Source: a bacterium (lineage in GTDB: Bacteria; Actinomycetota; Acidimicrobiia; Spongiisociales; UBA11373). From it: a DNA stretch of 18,602 bases. A program made the position numbers and the translations under genes. The first letter of the stretch is position 1. Each line of letters begins with the position of its first letter. The stretch covers positions 1 through 18,602 of the forward strand of contig JABMPV010000164.1 in NCBI GenBank assembly GCA_013202595.1. Direction: 5' to 3'. The notes below the pieces were generated by a model. The model ran no database searches, had not been told where the DNA came from, and saw nothing but the letters and a program-made list of their open reading frames with translations. Positions 5,806 to 13,996 of the stretch are shown piece after piece.

Positions 5806-7032
5806 TCACGGTGTGAATTGGCGCCCCAGCAGCGACCGCGACTGCTCGGTGACGTCCACCCACTCGTCGGCTTCGGCGTCGTACAGCCACGTCGAGTCGA
5901 GGAAGGTGACGATGATCCGATCGACCCCGGAGTCGTACGCAGCCGAGTGCCTCCAGATTGGTGGGTCATGCCGTTGACGCTCCACCAGGGTTGCCCCGTC
6001 GACCGCAAACACCTCGTCGCTGAAGACCAATCCCGTCTCACTGGAGCCCTCCTCGTGGGTGCCTTCCCCGCCCATGATCACGGTCACTCCCGGCCCGCTT
6101 GCATGCACTGCCGTAGCCATGAGCCGCTTCCCGATACCGGCGTCGGGATTCAGCACCGTCCACGTGGACGAACTCCCATCGAACGACCACAACTCGGTGA
6201 CGGACACGCCCGGCCCGACACCCCCCCACATGAGCACGGTGGCCGAATCAGGGTCGTAGACCATGGCGTGGTTGCCCCGACCGGCAGGCGCCACGTCCTG
6301 CGTGACCTCGGTCCAGGTATCGGAGTCCACGTCGTAGAGCCATGTGTCGGACAGCACGAGTGTCCTGTCCGCATCGTTCAGTCCGACCCCGCCGAACACG
6401 ACGACGACATCGTGGGCAGGGTCGTAGGCCGCGGCATGGCCGGACCGGGGAGCGGGCGACTCCGTCGGGTGCATCTCGGTCCATCGCCCGGCAGCGGCGT
6501 CGAATTTCCAGGTGTCGCCAAATGGAGACCCGCCACACCACCTGGCCACGAAGCACGGTTCGTACCGAGATCCAGCGCCGCCAAACATCACGGTCACACC
6601 CGACTGTTCGTCGAAAGCCAGCGCAGGCCCGGCACGTCCCGGCGGCACCTCGTTGGACTGCAGCAGCCACCAGGCCGGTTCGGTCGCCTCGTACTGCCAT
6701 GTCTCGTTGCTGACGCCGAGGAAGGACTGTTCGCTCACGATCTCACCGCCGAACATCACGGCGCGGCCGACACCGGTGTCGAAGACCATTTTGGCCAGCA
6801 ATCGAGGTGCAGGGTTGTCCCGTACAGCGGAAACGGGTTCAGGGGGCGGCGGCGCCTCCGGTTCCTCGCCCGGGCCGAGCGCCTTGATCACGACGACCAC
6901 CAGGACCACTGCGATCACCGCGCCACCGGCCATCATCCACATCCGCATGCGGCGCTGTGGGTCCCAGGCGCGAGGCGGGCGTGGAGGATCGAGCGGTGAT
7001 GTGAGCAGTTCGCTCAGCGATATCTCGTCCAT
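5806..7032 (-). CDS. Membrane-anchored kelch-repeat beta-propeller protein
   Basis: The 408-residue protein has a short Pro-rich cytoplasmic N-terminus, one strong membrane segment (about 33-51, Val/Ile-rich) after a basic stretch, then a Pro/Glu-rich linker and an extracytoplasmic propeller. Kelch marks recur: VMFGG or equivalents at 92-96, 148-152, 211-215, 267-271 and about 319-322, each followed by a TW.YD/F-type strand, plus a last unit at about 365-395 without the Gly pair, giving five or six blades. Two Cys (160, 166) could form a disulfide. Such domains bind proteins or sugars and no enzymatic residues are evident. It follows the PolX gene by 46 nt with its own GGAG 6 nt before the ATG. 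Confidence 0.82.
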   Translation of the reverse strand: MDEISLSELLTSPLDPPRPPRAWDPQRRMRMWMMAGGAVIAVVLVVVVIKALGPGEEPEAPPPPEPVSAVRDNPAPRLLAKMVFDTGVGRAVMFGGEIVSEQSFLGVSNETWQYEATEPAWWLLQSNEVPPGRAGPALAFDEQSGVTVMFGGAGSRYEPCFVARWCGGSPFGDTWKFDAAAGRWTEMHPTESPAPRSGHAAAYDPAHDVVVVFGGVGLNDADRTLVLSDTWLYDVDSDTWTEVTQDVAPAGRGNHAMVYDPDSATVLMWGGVGPGVSVTELWSFDGSSSTWTVLNPDAGIGKRLMATAVHASGPGVTVIMGGEGTHEEGSSETGLVFSDEVFAVDGATLVERQRHDPPIWRHSAAYDSGVDRIIVTFLDSTWLYDAEADEWVDVTEQSRSLLGRQFTP

Positions 7033-7059
7033 CGCCGTCTCCGGGCCGGGGCTGCCCCG

Positions 7060-7065
7060 AGGTTA
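7060..7065 (-). promoter_or_regulatory. Candidate -10 element (TAACCT) for the kelch gene
   Basis: On the leftward strand TAACCT lies 27 nt before the kelch ATG, giving a predicted leader of about 20 nt that contains the GGAG ribosome-binding site (7039-7042). This would let the gene be transcribed separately from PolX. There is no convincing -35 box. Confidence 0.25.
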
Positions 7066-7078
7066 GGCCCGGCCGCGA

Positions 7079-8821
7079 TCAGCGGCCCCGCTTGGACGCG
7101 ACCCACGCCAGGAACTCTGCCGTCTCCCAGGTGTTGGCCACGCGGTCTCGCCGGACCCAGCCCCTCCTGGCATTGCGCACGCCCCACATGGAGTTGGCCA
7201 ATTCCCTGGTGTCATGGGCATCGGTGCTGATGACAAACACGACGTCGCTCCCGACTGCACGTCGCAGCACATCGGCGGACGCATCGAGACGCTGCAGGTG
7301 GCTGTTGATCTCGATGCCGCAGCCGGTCTCGACGGCGGCGGCAAGCACGGCATCGACATCCAACTCGATCCCGGGCCTCCTCCCGATCATCCTGCCGGTG
7401 AGGTGGCCGATCACATTGACTGCGGGGTTGTTCATGGCCGTGATGACCCGTTGTGTCTGCACATCTGCCGGCAGATCGAACTGGCTGTGAACGCTGGCCA
7501 CGCCGAAGTCGAAACCTGCCAGGAAGTCCCGGTCGTAGTCGATGCTCCCTTCGGGGCCGATGTTCAGCTCAGCGCCGTGAAGAACTGTCAGATCCGGGTA
7601 GCGGACGCACAACTCATCGATGTGGGCACGCTGCGCCAGCATCTCGTCGCGCGACGCACCGTTGATGACCAGATCCTCGGCATGATCGGTGATCGCCACA
7701 TAGGTGAGGCCACGGGCGACGACCGCGTCCAGCATCGCTTCGATGGAGTCGCGTCCGTCGCCCGACAGGTCCGTGTGGACATGCAGATCGCCGTGAAGGT
7801 GCCCGACGTCGACGAGGTCGGGGAGCGATCCTGCAATCGCTGCCTCGACCTCACCGGTGTCCTCGCGCAATTCGGGAGGAATCCATGGCAGACCAAGAGC
7901 CGCGTACACGTCCTCCTCAGTCTCCGATGCGATCAGATCACCCGATGCCGAATCCGACAACCCGTACTCGTTGAGGATCCAGCCGCGATCCATGGCCAGT
8001 TGGCGCAACCGGATGTTGTGCGCCTTGGACCCGGTGAAGTACATGGATGCCGAACCGAATTGGGCAGCCGTCATCACACGTAGGTCCACCTGGATGCCCG
8101 CTCCGACGATCACCGACGACTTCTTCGCGCCGAATCCGACCACGTCGGTCACCGTGGACATGGTCGTGAACCACTCCATGATTGCGCCGGAGCCGCCCTC
8201 GGACACCGCGATGATGTCGACGTCCCCGATGGTCTCGCGAAACCGCCTGAGGCTCCCCATCGGCACAGCGCGGTCGACGCCCGGCATGGCCTCGAGAGCG
8301 GCAACCATGTCCTGGGCGATCCTCATGGCGTCGACGATCGGCGTCCGCCGGTCCTTGCCCCCGATTCCGAGCCGTTCGATGGATCGGGCAATGTTCTCCT
8401 CCGTCTTGGCACCGAGGCCGGGGAGGTCGCGCAGCGCCTGATCGCCGACTGCCCGCTTGAGGTCGTCCACCGACTCGATCCCGAGGCTCTCCCTGAGCAT
8501 CAGAGCGGTCTTGGGCCCGACGCCGGGGATCCGGGTGACCTCGACGAAGGCCGGGGGGAAGGTCTCCCGGAGGGAATCGAGTTTGGCCAATCGGCCGGTG
8601 TCGGCGAGTTCCCGGATCTTCTTTGCGCTGCTCGCGCCGAGACCCGGCACCTTGGTGATCTGCGCCGCCGTCAACGGGGCCAGCGGTTCGTCATGGATCT
8701 CGACGGCCCTGGCCGCCTTCTCATAGGCGCGGACTCTGAACGACTGCGGTGACCCGTCCTCGAGCACCGTGAGGCGGGCCAACTCGGACAGAATCGAGGC
8801 GATCTCTGCGTTCGTGATCAC
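7079..8821 (-). CDS. polX: Family X DNA polymerase with C-terminal PHP phosphoesterase domain (PolX)
   Basis: The 580-residue protein matches the usual size of bacterial PolX. The N-terminal part holds helix-hairpin-helix turns (VPGLGASS about 58-65, IPGVGPKT 98-105, LPGLGAKT 133-140). The nucleotidyltransferase motif GSLRRFRETIGDVDIIA gives catalytic D200 and D202, with the third Asp in VDLRV (D246). The PHP domain follows: HGDLHVH (343-349), TDHAED, GAELN (E418), H445, H473, and STDAH (D534, H536). Characterised relatives fill gaps and have 3'-5' exonuclease or AP-endonuclease activity through the PHP domain, pointing to base-excision or gap repair. The GTG at 8821 is preferred over the long upstream extension, which is Arg/Pro-rich and antisense to the next gene. 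TACTCT lies 6 nt before it. Confidence 0.93.
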   Translation of the reverse strand: MITNAEIASILSELARLTVLEDGSPQSFRVRAYEKAARAVEIHDEPLAPLTAAQITKVPGLGASSAKKIRELADTGRLAKLDSLRETFPPAFVEVTRIPGVGPKTALMLRESLGIESVDDLKRAVGDQALRDLPGLGAKTEENIARSIERLGIGGKDRRTPIVDAMRIAQDMVAALEAMPGVDRAVPMGSLRRFRETIGDVDIIAVSEGGSGAIMEWFTTMSTVTDVVGFGAKKSSVIVGAGIQVDLRVMTAAQFGSASMYFTGSKAHNIRLRQLAMDRGWILNEYGLSDSASGDLIASETEEDVYAALGLPWIPPELREDTGEVEAAIAGSLPDLVDVGHLHGDLHVHTDLSGDGRDSIEAMLDAVVARGLTYVAITDHAEDLVINGASRDEMLAQRAHIDELCVRYPDLTVLHGAELNIGPEGSIDYDRDFLAGFDFGVASVHSQFDLPADVQTQRVITAMNNPAVNVIGHLTGRMIGRRPGIELDVDAVLAAAVETGCGIEINSHLQRLDASADVLRRAVGSDVVFVISTDAHDTRELANSMWGVRNARRGWVRRDRVANTWETAEFLAWVASKRGR

Positions 8822-8827
8822 CGGGCC

Positions 8828-8833
8828 AGAGTA
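8828..8833 (-). promoter_or_regulatory. Candidate -10 element (TACTCT) for polX, leaderless arrangement
   Basis: On the leftward strand TACTCT is followed by GGCCCG and then the GTG start. The predicted +1 falls on the start codon. No Shine-Dalgarno fits in the six-base gap. The same spacing is seen at the NYN gene. Confidence 0.45.
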
Positions 8834-8856
8834 GAGCGCACGGCCAACGTGCGACG

Positions 8857-9564
8857 ATGGACGGCATGAACCGGCGGTTCGTCCTGGTCGCAGTCGTCCT
8901 GATCGGCGCAGCAGCAGTGACCGCCGCGGCCGCCGGGTGGGTGGAATCGGCGTACGCCCGGGTACCCGACTGCGAAGCACCGGGACCCGGATGGGTGAGC
9001 CAACCGGTGAGCGCCTGGTCTGCGATGGCACTGGTGGCCGCCGCCATCTGGATCGCAATGACGGCACGGCGTCCTGCCGCACACATCGTGGCCCTCGCCG
9101 CCGCAGCGTCCGGATCTACCGCCTTCGTGTTCCACGCGGCCCCCGGCGAAGCGACCGCCCGATTGGATGCGCTCGGTGTGGCATTGGTGACGGGCACCCT
9201 GGCCGTATCGGTGTTCACCGATCGATCAGCACCGGGCGCCGGGCTCTGTGCGGTACTCGCCGGAATATGGCTCACCGCGCCTGCCGCGCTGGAGCCACTC
9301 GCGCTGCTGCTGGGCCTCACCGCTGCGATCGGAGCATTCATCACCCGCGCCGATCGGCACTACCTGGCGATCTCAGCCGGGGCCATGGCAGCCGGTGGGC
9401 TCTTGTGGGCGCTCGGCAGATCGGGGAGTGCCTGGTGCGCCGCCCGCTCGGTGTTGCAACCCCATGCCCTGTGGCACGCGCTCGCCGCGATAGCAGTGGG
9501 GTTCGCCTTGGCGGCCCTGCGCTATCGAGGCGCACGACACGATCGCCTCTACTCTGTCGGCTGA
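8857..9564 (+). CDS. CREST-superfamily (alkaline ceramidase-like) seven-helix membrane protein
   Basis: The 235-residue product is almost entirely hydrophobic, with about seven membrane segments. CREST hydrolase marks are visible: Cys-Glu near the first loop (C39, E40) with SQPVSAWS after it, SGSTAFVFH (Ser 85/87, H93), an Asp eleven residues later (D104), and HALWH near the end (H203, H207). In alkaline ceramidases three His and an Asp hold a zinc ion; the H93-D104 spacing of 11 and the HxxxH agree with that. An amide hydrolase acting on membrane lipid is therefore likely, but the substrate is unknown. The ATG at 8866 (MNRRF) is an equally possible start. It is divergent from polX and 26 nt upstream of the propeller gene. 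Confidence 0.68.
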   Translation: MDGMNRRFVLVAVVLIGAAAVTAAAAGWVESAYARVPDCEAPGPGWVSQPVSAWSAMALVAAAIWIAMTARRPAAHIVALAAAASGSTAFVFHAAPGEATARLDALGVALVTGTLAVSVFTDRSAPGAGLCAVLAGIWLTAPAALEPLALLLGLTAAIGAFITRADRHYLAISAGAMAAGGLLWALGRSGSAWCAARSVLQPHALWHALAAIAVGFALAALRYRGARHDRLYSVG

Positions 9565-9590
9565 GCCACTCCAGAAGGCACTTCAGGGCC

Positions 9591-11066
9591 ATGAAACGGC
9601 GCCAATACGTGACGTTCTTCGGCGGATCTCGCCGTCGTGACATCTTCGGGTCCGAGGGGTCCCGCATCGGTTGGATCCTTCCCGCCCTGATCCTCGCCGC
9701 AGGCTTCACGGTGCTGCTCATCTGGCTGATCGGCGGCGACGACGCTCCAACAGGCACCCTGGGCGACGGCTCGCCAGCCCCGTCCTTGCTCTATCCGATA
9801 TCGACGACCACCACGCTGCCCGCAGTCACCGAGAGCGTCAGTTGCCCCAGCGCCGTGGTCGGGTGGCCCACGTTTCACGGATCGGGTGATCGGGCCGGTT
9901 GCGTCTCCGCCCCACTCATCACCGACCCCACCATCATGTGGACGGCCAACATCGGCGTTCAGGGATGGCTCAACAATCCCGTCATCTCCGACGGTGTCGT
10001 ATACGTGGGCTCTGCCGGCTCTGCCCAGTTCGAGTCAGATGGTTCGGATGGGGTGTACGCCATCGATGTCCTGACGGGCGACACCGACTGGTTCTTCGCG
10101 GCGACGCTCGACGTCAACGGCGTGTCCGTCAGCGACGGCATCGTGGTGGCCGTCGGCGACGAGGGCGCCGTGTGGGGCATCGAAACGGCAACGGGCAACC
10201 AAATCTGGACCAACAACGTCGGAGTGCCCGTGTTCGGCAATCCCCTGTTCGTCGGGTCGCTCGTGGTGGTCGGTGACGGATCGGGATCCGTGACGGCACT
10301 GGATGCAGCCACCGGAGAGCGCCGCTGGGTGGTCGACGTGGAGGGGGCGCTTCGGGGTGGGGCCACGACCGATGGTGAGATCATCTATGCGATCGGCGAG
10401 CAGCGGGATGCCGTCGCGGTCGATCTGGATGGCAACCTCCTCTGGCGGACGACCATCTCACCCAACGCACCCAACGCTTCATCGTTCCGGATCTACGCCG
10501 CTCCCACCGTGGTCGATGGGCGACTCATCGTCACACTCGTCCGCGATGACGTCTACCCCGAACCGGCGATGGTCGCCATCGATACCGCTACCGGCCGCCT
10601 CGACTGGGAGGCAGTCGACACCGCCGGCATCAAGTCGCAATGGGGCAACGTTCGGTCGGCGCCGGCGGTAGTCGGCGATCTTCTCGTGTACGCCGAGCCG
10701 TACTTCGACGGGATCGTGGCCATCGACATGGCGACGGGCCAGACGCAGTGGGAGGTGACCGCAGGAGCCTTCTGCTTCCCCCAGTGGCCGTCACCCGCTG
10801 TCAACGATGGCCTCGTGATCGTCGGGCGTCACGACGGTGGCCTCTATGCGGTCGATGCCGTCACCGGAACACTCTCGTGGTCCATCTACCTCGGCGATCA
10901 CGATGCCGACGGTGTGTTCCCTGACGCGTTCGGTGAGGGATTCTGCGACTGGACTCCGGTCGAAGGGTTCTCGGTGCTCGCTTCGCCCGCCGTCGATGAC
11001 AGCGGCATCGTAGTGGTCGGCACCCTCGAGGGCTACCTGGTCGCCGTCGGCGACAGTTCATGGTGA
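9591..11066 (+). CDS. Membrane-anchored PQQ-like beta-propeller protein
   Basis: The 491-residue protein has a basic N-terminus, a single membrane segment (about 27-47), a Thr/Pro linker (STTTTLP, 71-77), and a propeller. The propeller opens with GWPTFHGSGDRAG, a common start of PQQ-binding-like repeat domains. Repeated units then follow the pattern VYAIDxxTGxxxW (for example GVYAIDVLTGDTDW, GSVTALDAATGERRW, MVAIDTATGRLDW, IVAIDMATGQTQW, LYAVDAVTGTLSW), giving seven or eight blades. Relatives include BamB-like scaffolds and quinoprotein-like proteins. No PQQ-dehydrogenase active site is evident, so a structural or binding role is likelier. The open frame extends far upstream, but the ATG at 9591 begins the recognisable protein. 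It is probably cotranscribed with the ceramidase-like gene. Confidence 0.87.
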   Translation: MKRRQYVTFFGGSRRRDIFGSEGSRIGWILPALILAAGFTVLLIWLIGGDDAPTGTLGDGSPAPSLLYPISTTTTLPAVTESVSCPSAVVGWPTFHGSGDRAGCVSAPLITDPTIMWTANIGVQGWLNNPVISDGVVYVGSAGSAQFESDGSDGVYAIDVLTGDTDWFFAATLDVNGVSVSDGIVVAVGDEGAVWGIETATGNQIWTNNVGVPVFGNPLFVGSLVVVGDGSGSVTALDAATGERRWVVDVEGALRGGATTDGEIIYAIGEQRDAVAVDLDGNLLWRTTISPNAPNASSFRIYAAPTVVDGRLIVTLVRDDVYPEPAMVAIDTATGRLDWEAVDTAGIKSQWGNVRSAPAVVGDLLVYAEPYFDGIVAIDMATGQTQWEVTAGAFCFPQWPSPAVNDGLVIVGRHDGGLYAVDAVTGTLSWSIYLGDHDADGVFPDAFGEGFCDWTPVEGFSVLASPAVDDSGIVVVGTLEGYLVAVGDSSW

Positions 11067-11108
11067 GGTGACGCCCGACGGCGCCCACCTTCAGCCGCCG
11101 AGCAGAGC

Positions 11109-12395
11109 CTACGCTGTTGCGAGGCCGGGATCGGCGCCCGATTCGAGATCGGCGATGGTGAGGGTCACGCCGACCTCGGGTTCCAGTCCAATGCCTTCCC
11201 ACTCGATGCCGTCGATGTCTGACACACGCTCATTGGGAAGACCCACCGCCCACCCGTTGGGCAGAGCCCGAACCAGGATGGGTGCGAGGCTCCCGGACGT
11301 CCGCTCACCCATCAGCGTGACACCCGGGAGGTCGCGCACGGCGAGTGCCAGCACTTCCGCCGACCCGGCCGTCCCCGGACCGATCAGCACGACGACCTCT
11401 CCGTCGTAGGGCCCCTGAATGGTCGGGCGAACCGTGGCGCTCCCGGCGGGCACGAATCGGTCGGTGCCCTCGACCCTGACCTCCCTGGTCAAGACCACTC
11501 TCTCATCCGGCACGAACCGGGAGGCGATCAGGAGTGCGTTGATGTCCTGACCACCCGGATTAGCCCGCAGATCGAGGATCACCCCCGGCGCATCCAGATC
11601 CTGAGCCATGCCCAGCCAGGCGTCGATGATGCCCGCGAGTATCCGCGGCGACTCGCCCTGTTCGTCATCGAATGCCGCCAGTTGCCTGATCGCCATGTAC
11701 GGGATGCCTGCTGTGGTGACACCACTCACGATCCCGTCCTGACCTTCGATGACCCAGCCCTCCTGGAGTCGGACACCGGCGGCCTGGTCGGCTGCGAGGA
11801 GATCTGCCGCCTGGTTGCCCACCCCGGCGGGCCACGTGCCGTCAGGCGGAAGCAGTTCCACATCGTCGACGGCCAGGCGCAACTGCCTACCCCTCAGGGA
11901 GGAGAGGACGTCGGTGATGACAGCCGCCAATTCGGCGTCGGTCGTCGTGGAATCCACACGATCGTCGGCCGCCTGCCGCATGGCCGGCCATGTGTCCCCG
12001 ACCTCGGAGAAGAACACGTAGTGGTCTTCGATATTGGCCATCAGCACGTCGAAAGCCCTCTGGGGATCGTCGCTCCCCCACGCCCGACCGCACGCCTCGG
12101 GAACGGCGTCCACCTTGTCGTACTTGACGATTCGGCCCGTATCGTCGAGGACGAGGCGCTTGCCCTCGAACGACAGGACATCCGACACACCACGCGCCGA
12201 GCCAGACACGACCCGGACGCAGGAGATGTCCGTGGTCTCATAGATCCGGATCTCACCCTCTTCGATGACCAGGTAGGTCCCGAAGCCTTCGGACTTCCAT
12301 CGGCCCTCGAAGGGCTCAGCCTCTCTGACCACGGCTGCATTGCCGCAGGCTCCTGCGGTCAGTGCGACGGCGAGCAGCAGAGAAACCCGCCTCAC
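11109..12395 (-). CDS. S41 family peptidase-like lipoprotein (possibly inactive)
   Basis: The 428-residue product has a lipoprotein-type signal (VRRVSLLLAVALTAGAC, Cys17). The C-terminal half reads as an S41 (tail-specific protease/tricorn core/IRBP) domain: GVILDLRANPGGQ (271-283), the Ser motif GTAGSAEVLALAVRDLP (S345, E347), LMGERTSGS (361-369), and IGLEPEVGVTL. The helix that normally carries the catalytic His (L-x-D-G-H-T-x-L in relatives) seems to be LRGRQLRL here, with Gln for His. No PDZ domain is obvious. The GTG start has GGGGA seven bases upstream; longer in-frame starts would overlap the upstream acyltransferase gene in antisense-like sequence. It lies 49 nt behind that gene and is probably cotranscribed. 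Activity on peptides is uncertain. Confidence 0.78.
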   Translation of the reverse strand: MRRVSLLLAVALTAGACGNAAVVREAEPFEGRWKSEGFGTYLVIEEGEIRIYETTDISCVRVVSGSARGVSDVLSFEGKRLVLDDTGRIVKYDKVDAVPEACGRAWGSDDPQRAFDVLMANIEDHYVFFSEVGDTWPAMRQAADDRVDSTTTDAELAAVITDVLSSLRGRQLRLAVDDVELLPPDGTWPAGVGNQAADLLAADQAAGVRLQEGWVIEGQDGIVSGVTTAGIPYMAIRQLAAFDDEQGESPRILAGIIDAWLGMAQDLDAPGVILDLRANPGGQDINALLIASRFVPDERVVLTREVRVEGTDRFVPAGSATVRPTIQGPYDGEVVVLIGPGTAGSAEVLALAVRDLPGVTLMGERTSGSLAPILVRALPNGWAVGLPNERVSDIDGIEWEGIGLEPEVGVTLTIADLESGADPGLATA

Positions 12396-12444
12396 CTGTC
12401 GGTCCCCGGGTGACCGCCGGCGAAATCGACCGGGAGACGACGGA

Positions 12445-13944
12445 TCACTCCGGGGCGTCTCCGGTGCCTCGACTGGCATTGGCCTTTCGCGTCGCGGCAG
12501 CCTTCCTGGCCGCGGCACGCCTGAGCTCACGGGCACGCGCCTTGGAAGTGAGAGCGGCCATGGCCTCCTCGATCCGCCGCATGACGACATCGATATCGGG
12601 AACCAGGTCCCAATCGGCGACGATCCCCCAATTGAGCCTTCCGTCGTATGAGAAGAGCGCCACCCCGACGCCGTGATTGACCCAGAGCGGGACCATCGGG
12701 TAGTTGGCGACCATCTTGGCCTCCATGAGATACAGAGGGATCTGGGGGCCGGGGACATTGGTGATGGTCATGTTGAACGGCCGCGCCGTCGATGCAGCCA
12801 GGCGTGCGCCGGCCGACAGGAGCGTCCCCGGGGTCCATGCGACACTCTGGGTGAGCGACGCTGCGCCGAGCGCCTGATCGCTCTCCTTGAGGTGGGAGGT
12901 CGTGGCCGACACGGCTTCGAGTTGCTCGATCGGATCGGCCGTGTCGAGGGGGAGATCGACGAGCCACATGGTCACCTGATTGCCCAGCTCCGCGGTCGGT
13001 AGATCACCCCGGATGGACACCGGGACCATCGCCCTGAAGTCGAGCTCGCAGACATCCACACCACGGTCCTGATGGAGATAGGAGCGGATCCCGCCGGCGA
13101 CTGCGGCGATCACCACATCGTTGACCGTGCCTCCGTACTGGTTCTTGACGACCTTGACCTCGTCGAGTTCGGATGTGAACCAGGTGAAGCGCCGATTGGG
13201 CCCGATGTGATCGTTGATGGGCGTAAGGGACGCGTTGGAGAACCAACCCGACCGCGCCGAGGTGAACATCGCCTTGAGCCGGGCCTGGATCTCCTCCGAC
13301 GCCTCTTTGGATTCGTCGAGAAAGCCGCGAACCGAGGAGAGTGCCTCCTTCGGCGCCTTGAGTCGTCTGACCATCTCGTCCATCAGCAACTCGAATGGCT
13401 CGGGAACCGGGCGAGGTTCGTACTCTTCCATCGTGCCGATGGTGGGATCGGGGAACGGAGACAGCGCCACCTTCAGCAGGTCGACCCCGGCCATCCCATC
13501 GATCATGCAGTGGTGGATCTTGGTGACGAGAGCCATCCGGCCACCCTCGAGACCCTCTACGACCCACATCTCCCACAGCGGCTTGCTGCGATCCAGGCGC
13601 TCGGAGAACACCCTCCCGACGAACGACTGCAGTTCCGCCTCCGTCCCGGGATGGGGAAGCGCAATGTGACGAATGTGATACCTGATATCGAAGTGCTCAT
13701 CGTCCACCCACACCGGATGGCGCTCGATCGGAATCCACTCGAGACGCTGGCGGTAGCGAGGGATGTACTGGAGGCGGACGTCGAAGAAGTCCCTGATCCG
13801 CTCGGCATCGACACCACCCGCGGCGCTGATGAGCGGTCCCGCCTCGAAGATGAGGGTCGCTCCAACATGCATCGGGTTGGAGGGGCCCTCCAGGGCGAGG
13901 AAGGTGCTGTCGAGGAACGAGAGCCGCTCGTAGTGGGTCTCCAT
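12445..13944 (-). CDS. Wax ester synthase/acyl-CoA:diacylglycerol acyltransferase (WS/DGAT)
   Basis: The 499-residue protein carries the family's active-site motif HHCMIDG (H144, H145, D149, G150), the usual N-terminus LSFLDSTFLALEGPSNPMHVG, the block PINDHIGPNRRF (about 242-253), NDVVIAAVAGGIRSYL (275-290) and TNVPGP (395-400). These enzymes esterify fatty alcohols or diacylglycerol with acyl-CoA and build storage wax esters or triacylglycerol at the membrane or lipid body. The C-terminus ends in a Lys/Arg/Ala-rich tail (about 467-490), perhaps for membrane or nucleic-acid contact. It starts 52 bp from the divergent glycosylase gene; TACGCT lies 10 nt before the ATG. The S41-like gene follows. 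Confidence 0.93.
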   Translation of the reverse strand: METHYERLSFLDSTFLALEGPSNPMHVGATLIFEAGPLISAAGGVDAERIRDFFDVRLQYIPRYRQRLEWIPIERHPVWVDDEHFDIRYHIRHIALPHPGTEAELQSFVGRVFSERLDRSKPLWEMWVVEGLEGGRMALVTKIHHCMIDGMAGVDLLKVALSPFPDPTIGTMEEYEPRPVPEPFELLMDEMVRRLKAPKEALSSVRGFLDESKEASEEIQARLKAMFTSARSGWFSNASLTPINDHIGPNRRFTWFTSELDEVKVVKNQYGGTVNDVVIAAVAGGIRSYLHQDRGVDVCELDFRAMVPVSIRGDLPTAELGNQVTMWLVDLPLDTADPIEQLEAVSATTSHLKESDQALGAASLTQSVAWTPGTLLSAGARLAASTARPFNMTITNVPGPQIPLYLMEAKMVANYPMVPLWVNHGVGVALFSYDGRLNWGIVADWDLVPDIDVVMRRIEEAMAALTSKARARELRRAAARKAAATRKANASRGTGDAPE

Positions 13945-13954
13945 AGGCGCTTCC

Positions 13955-13960
13955 AGCGTA
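13955..13960 (-). promoter_or_regulatory. Candidate -10 element (TACGCT) for the WS/DGAT gene
   Basis: On the leftward strand TACGCT lies 10 nt before the ATG at 13944, which would give a leader of only a few bases. The hexamer is identical to the one before the NYN gene. No -35 box is evident. Confidence 0.35.
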
Positions 13961-13983
13961 GGCGGTCACCGGGGTCCGCGTCG

Positions 13984-13989
13984 TAGGCT
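13984..13989 (+). promoter_or_regulatory. Candidate -10 element (TAGGCT) for the glycosylase gene
   Basis: TAGGCT is followed by seven bases (CAGGGTT) and the GTG start, so the transcript may be leaderless. AGGG in the gap is too close to the start to be a normal ribosome-binding site. It faces the leftward WS/DGAT promoter. Confidence 0.35.
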
Positions 13990-13996
13990 CAGGGTT

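Noticed and set aside
5803..6999. Long rightward open frame opposite the kelch gene.
   Set aside because: It is a high-GC antisense shadow of the kelch repeats, with His/Arg/Pro-rich sequence and no recognisable domain.
8822..9082. N-terminal extension of PolX by 87 residues.
   Set aside because: It is Arg/Pro-rich, lies antisense to the ceramidase-like gene and is not part of the PolX family; the GTG at 8821 gives the usual length.
8937..9590. Long upstream extension of the PQQ-type propeller frame.
   Set aside because: It overlaps the ceramidase-like gene in another frame, reads as Arg-rich low-complexity sequence and precedes a proper membrane-anchor start.
12396..12758. Upstream extension of the S41-like frame.
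   Set aside because: It overlaps the WS/DGAT gene in a shifted frame; the GTG at 12395 has a ribosome-binding site and begins a lipoprotein signal.
13072..13986. Long rightward open frame opposite WS/DGAT.
   Set aside because: It is a shadow of a gene whose catalytic motifs are all intact on the other strand.
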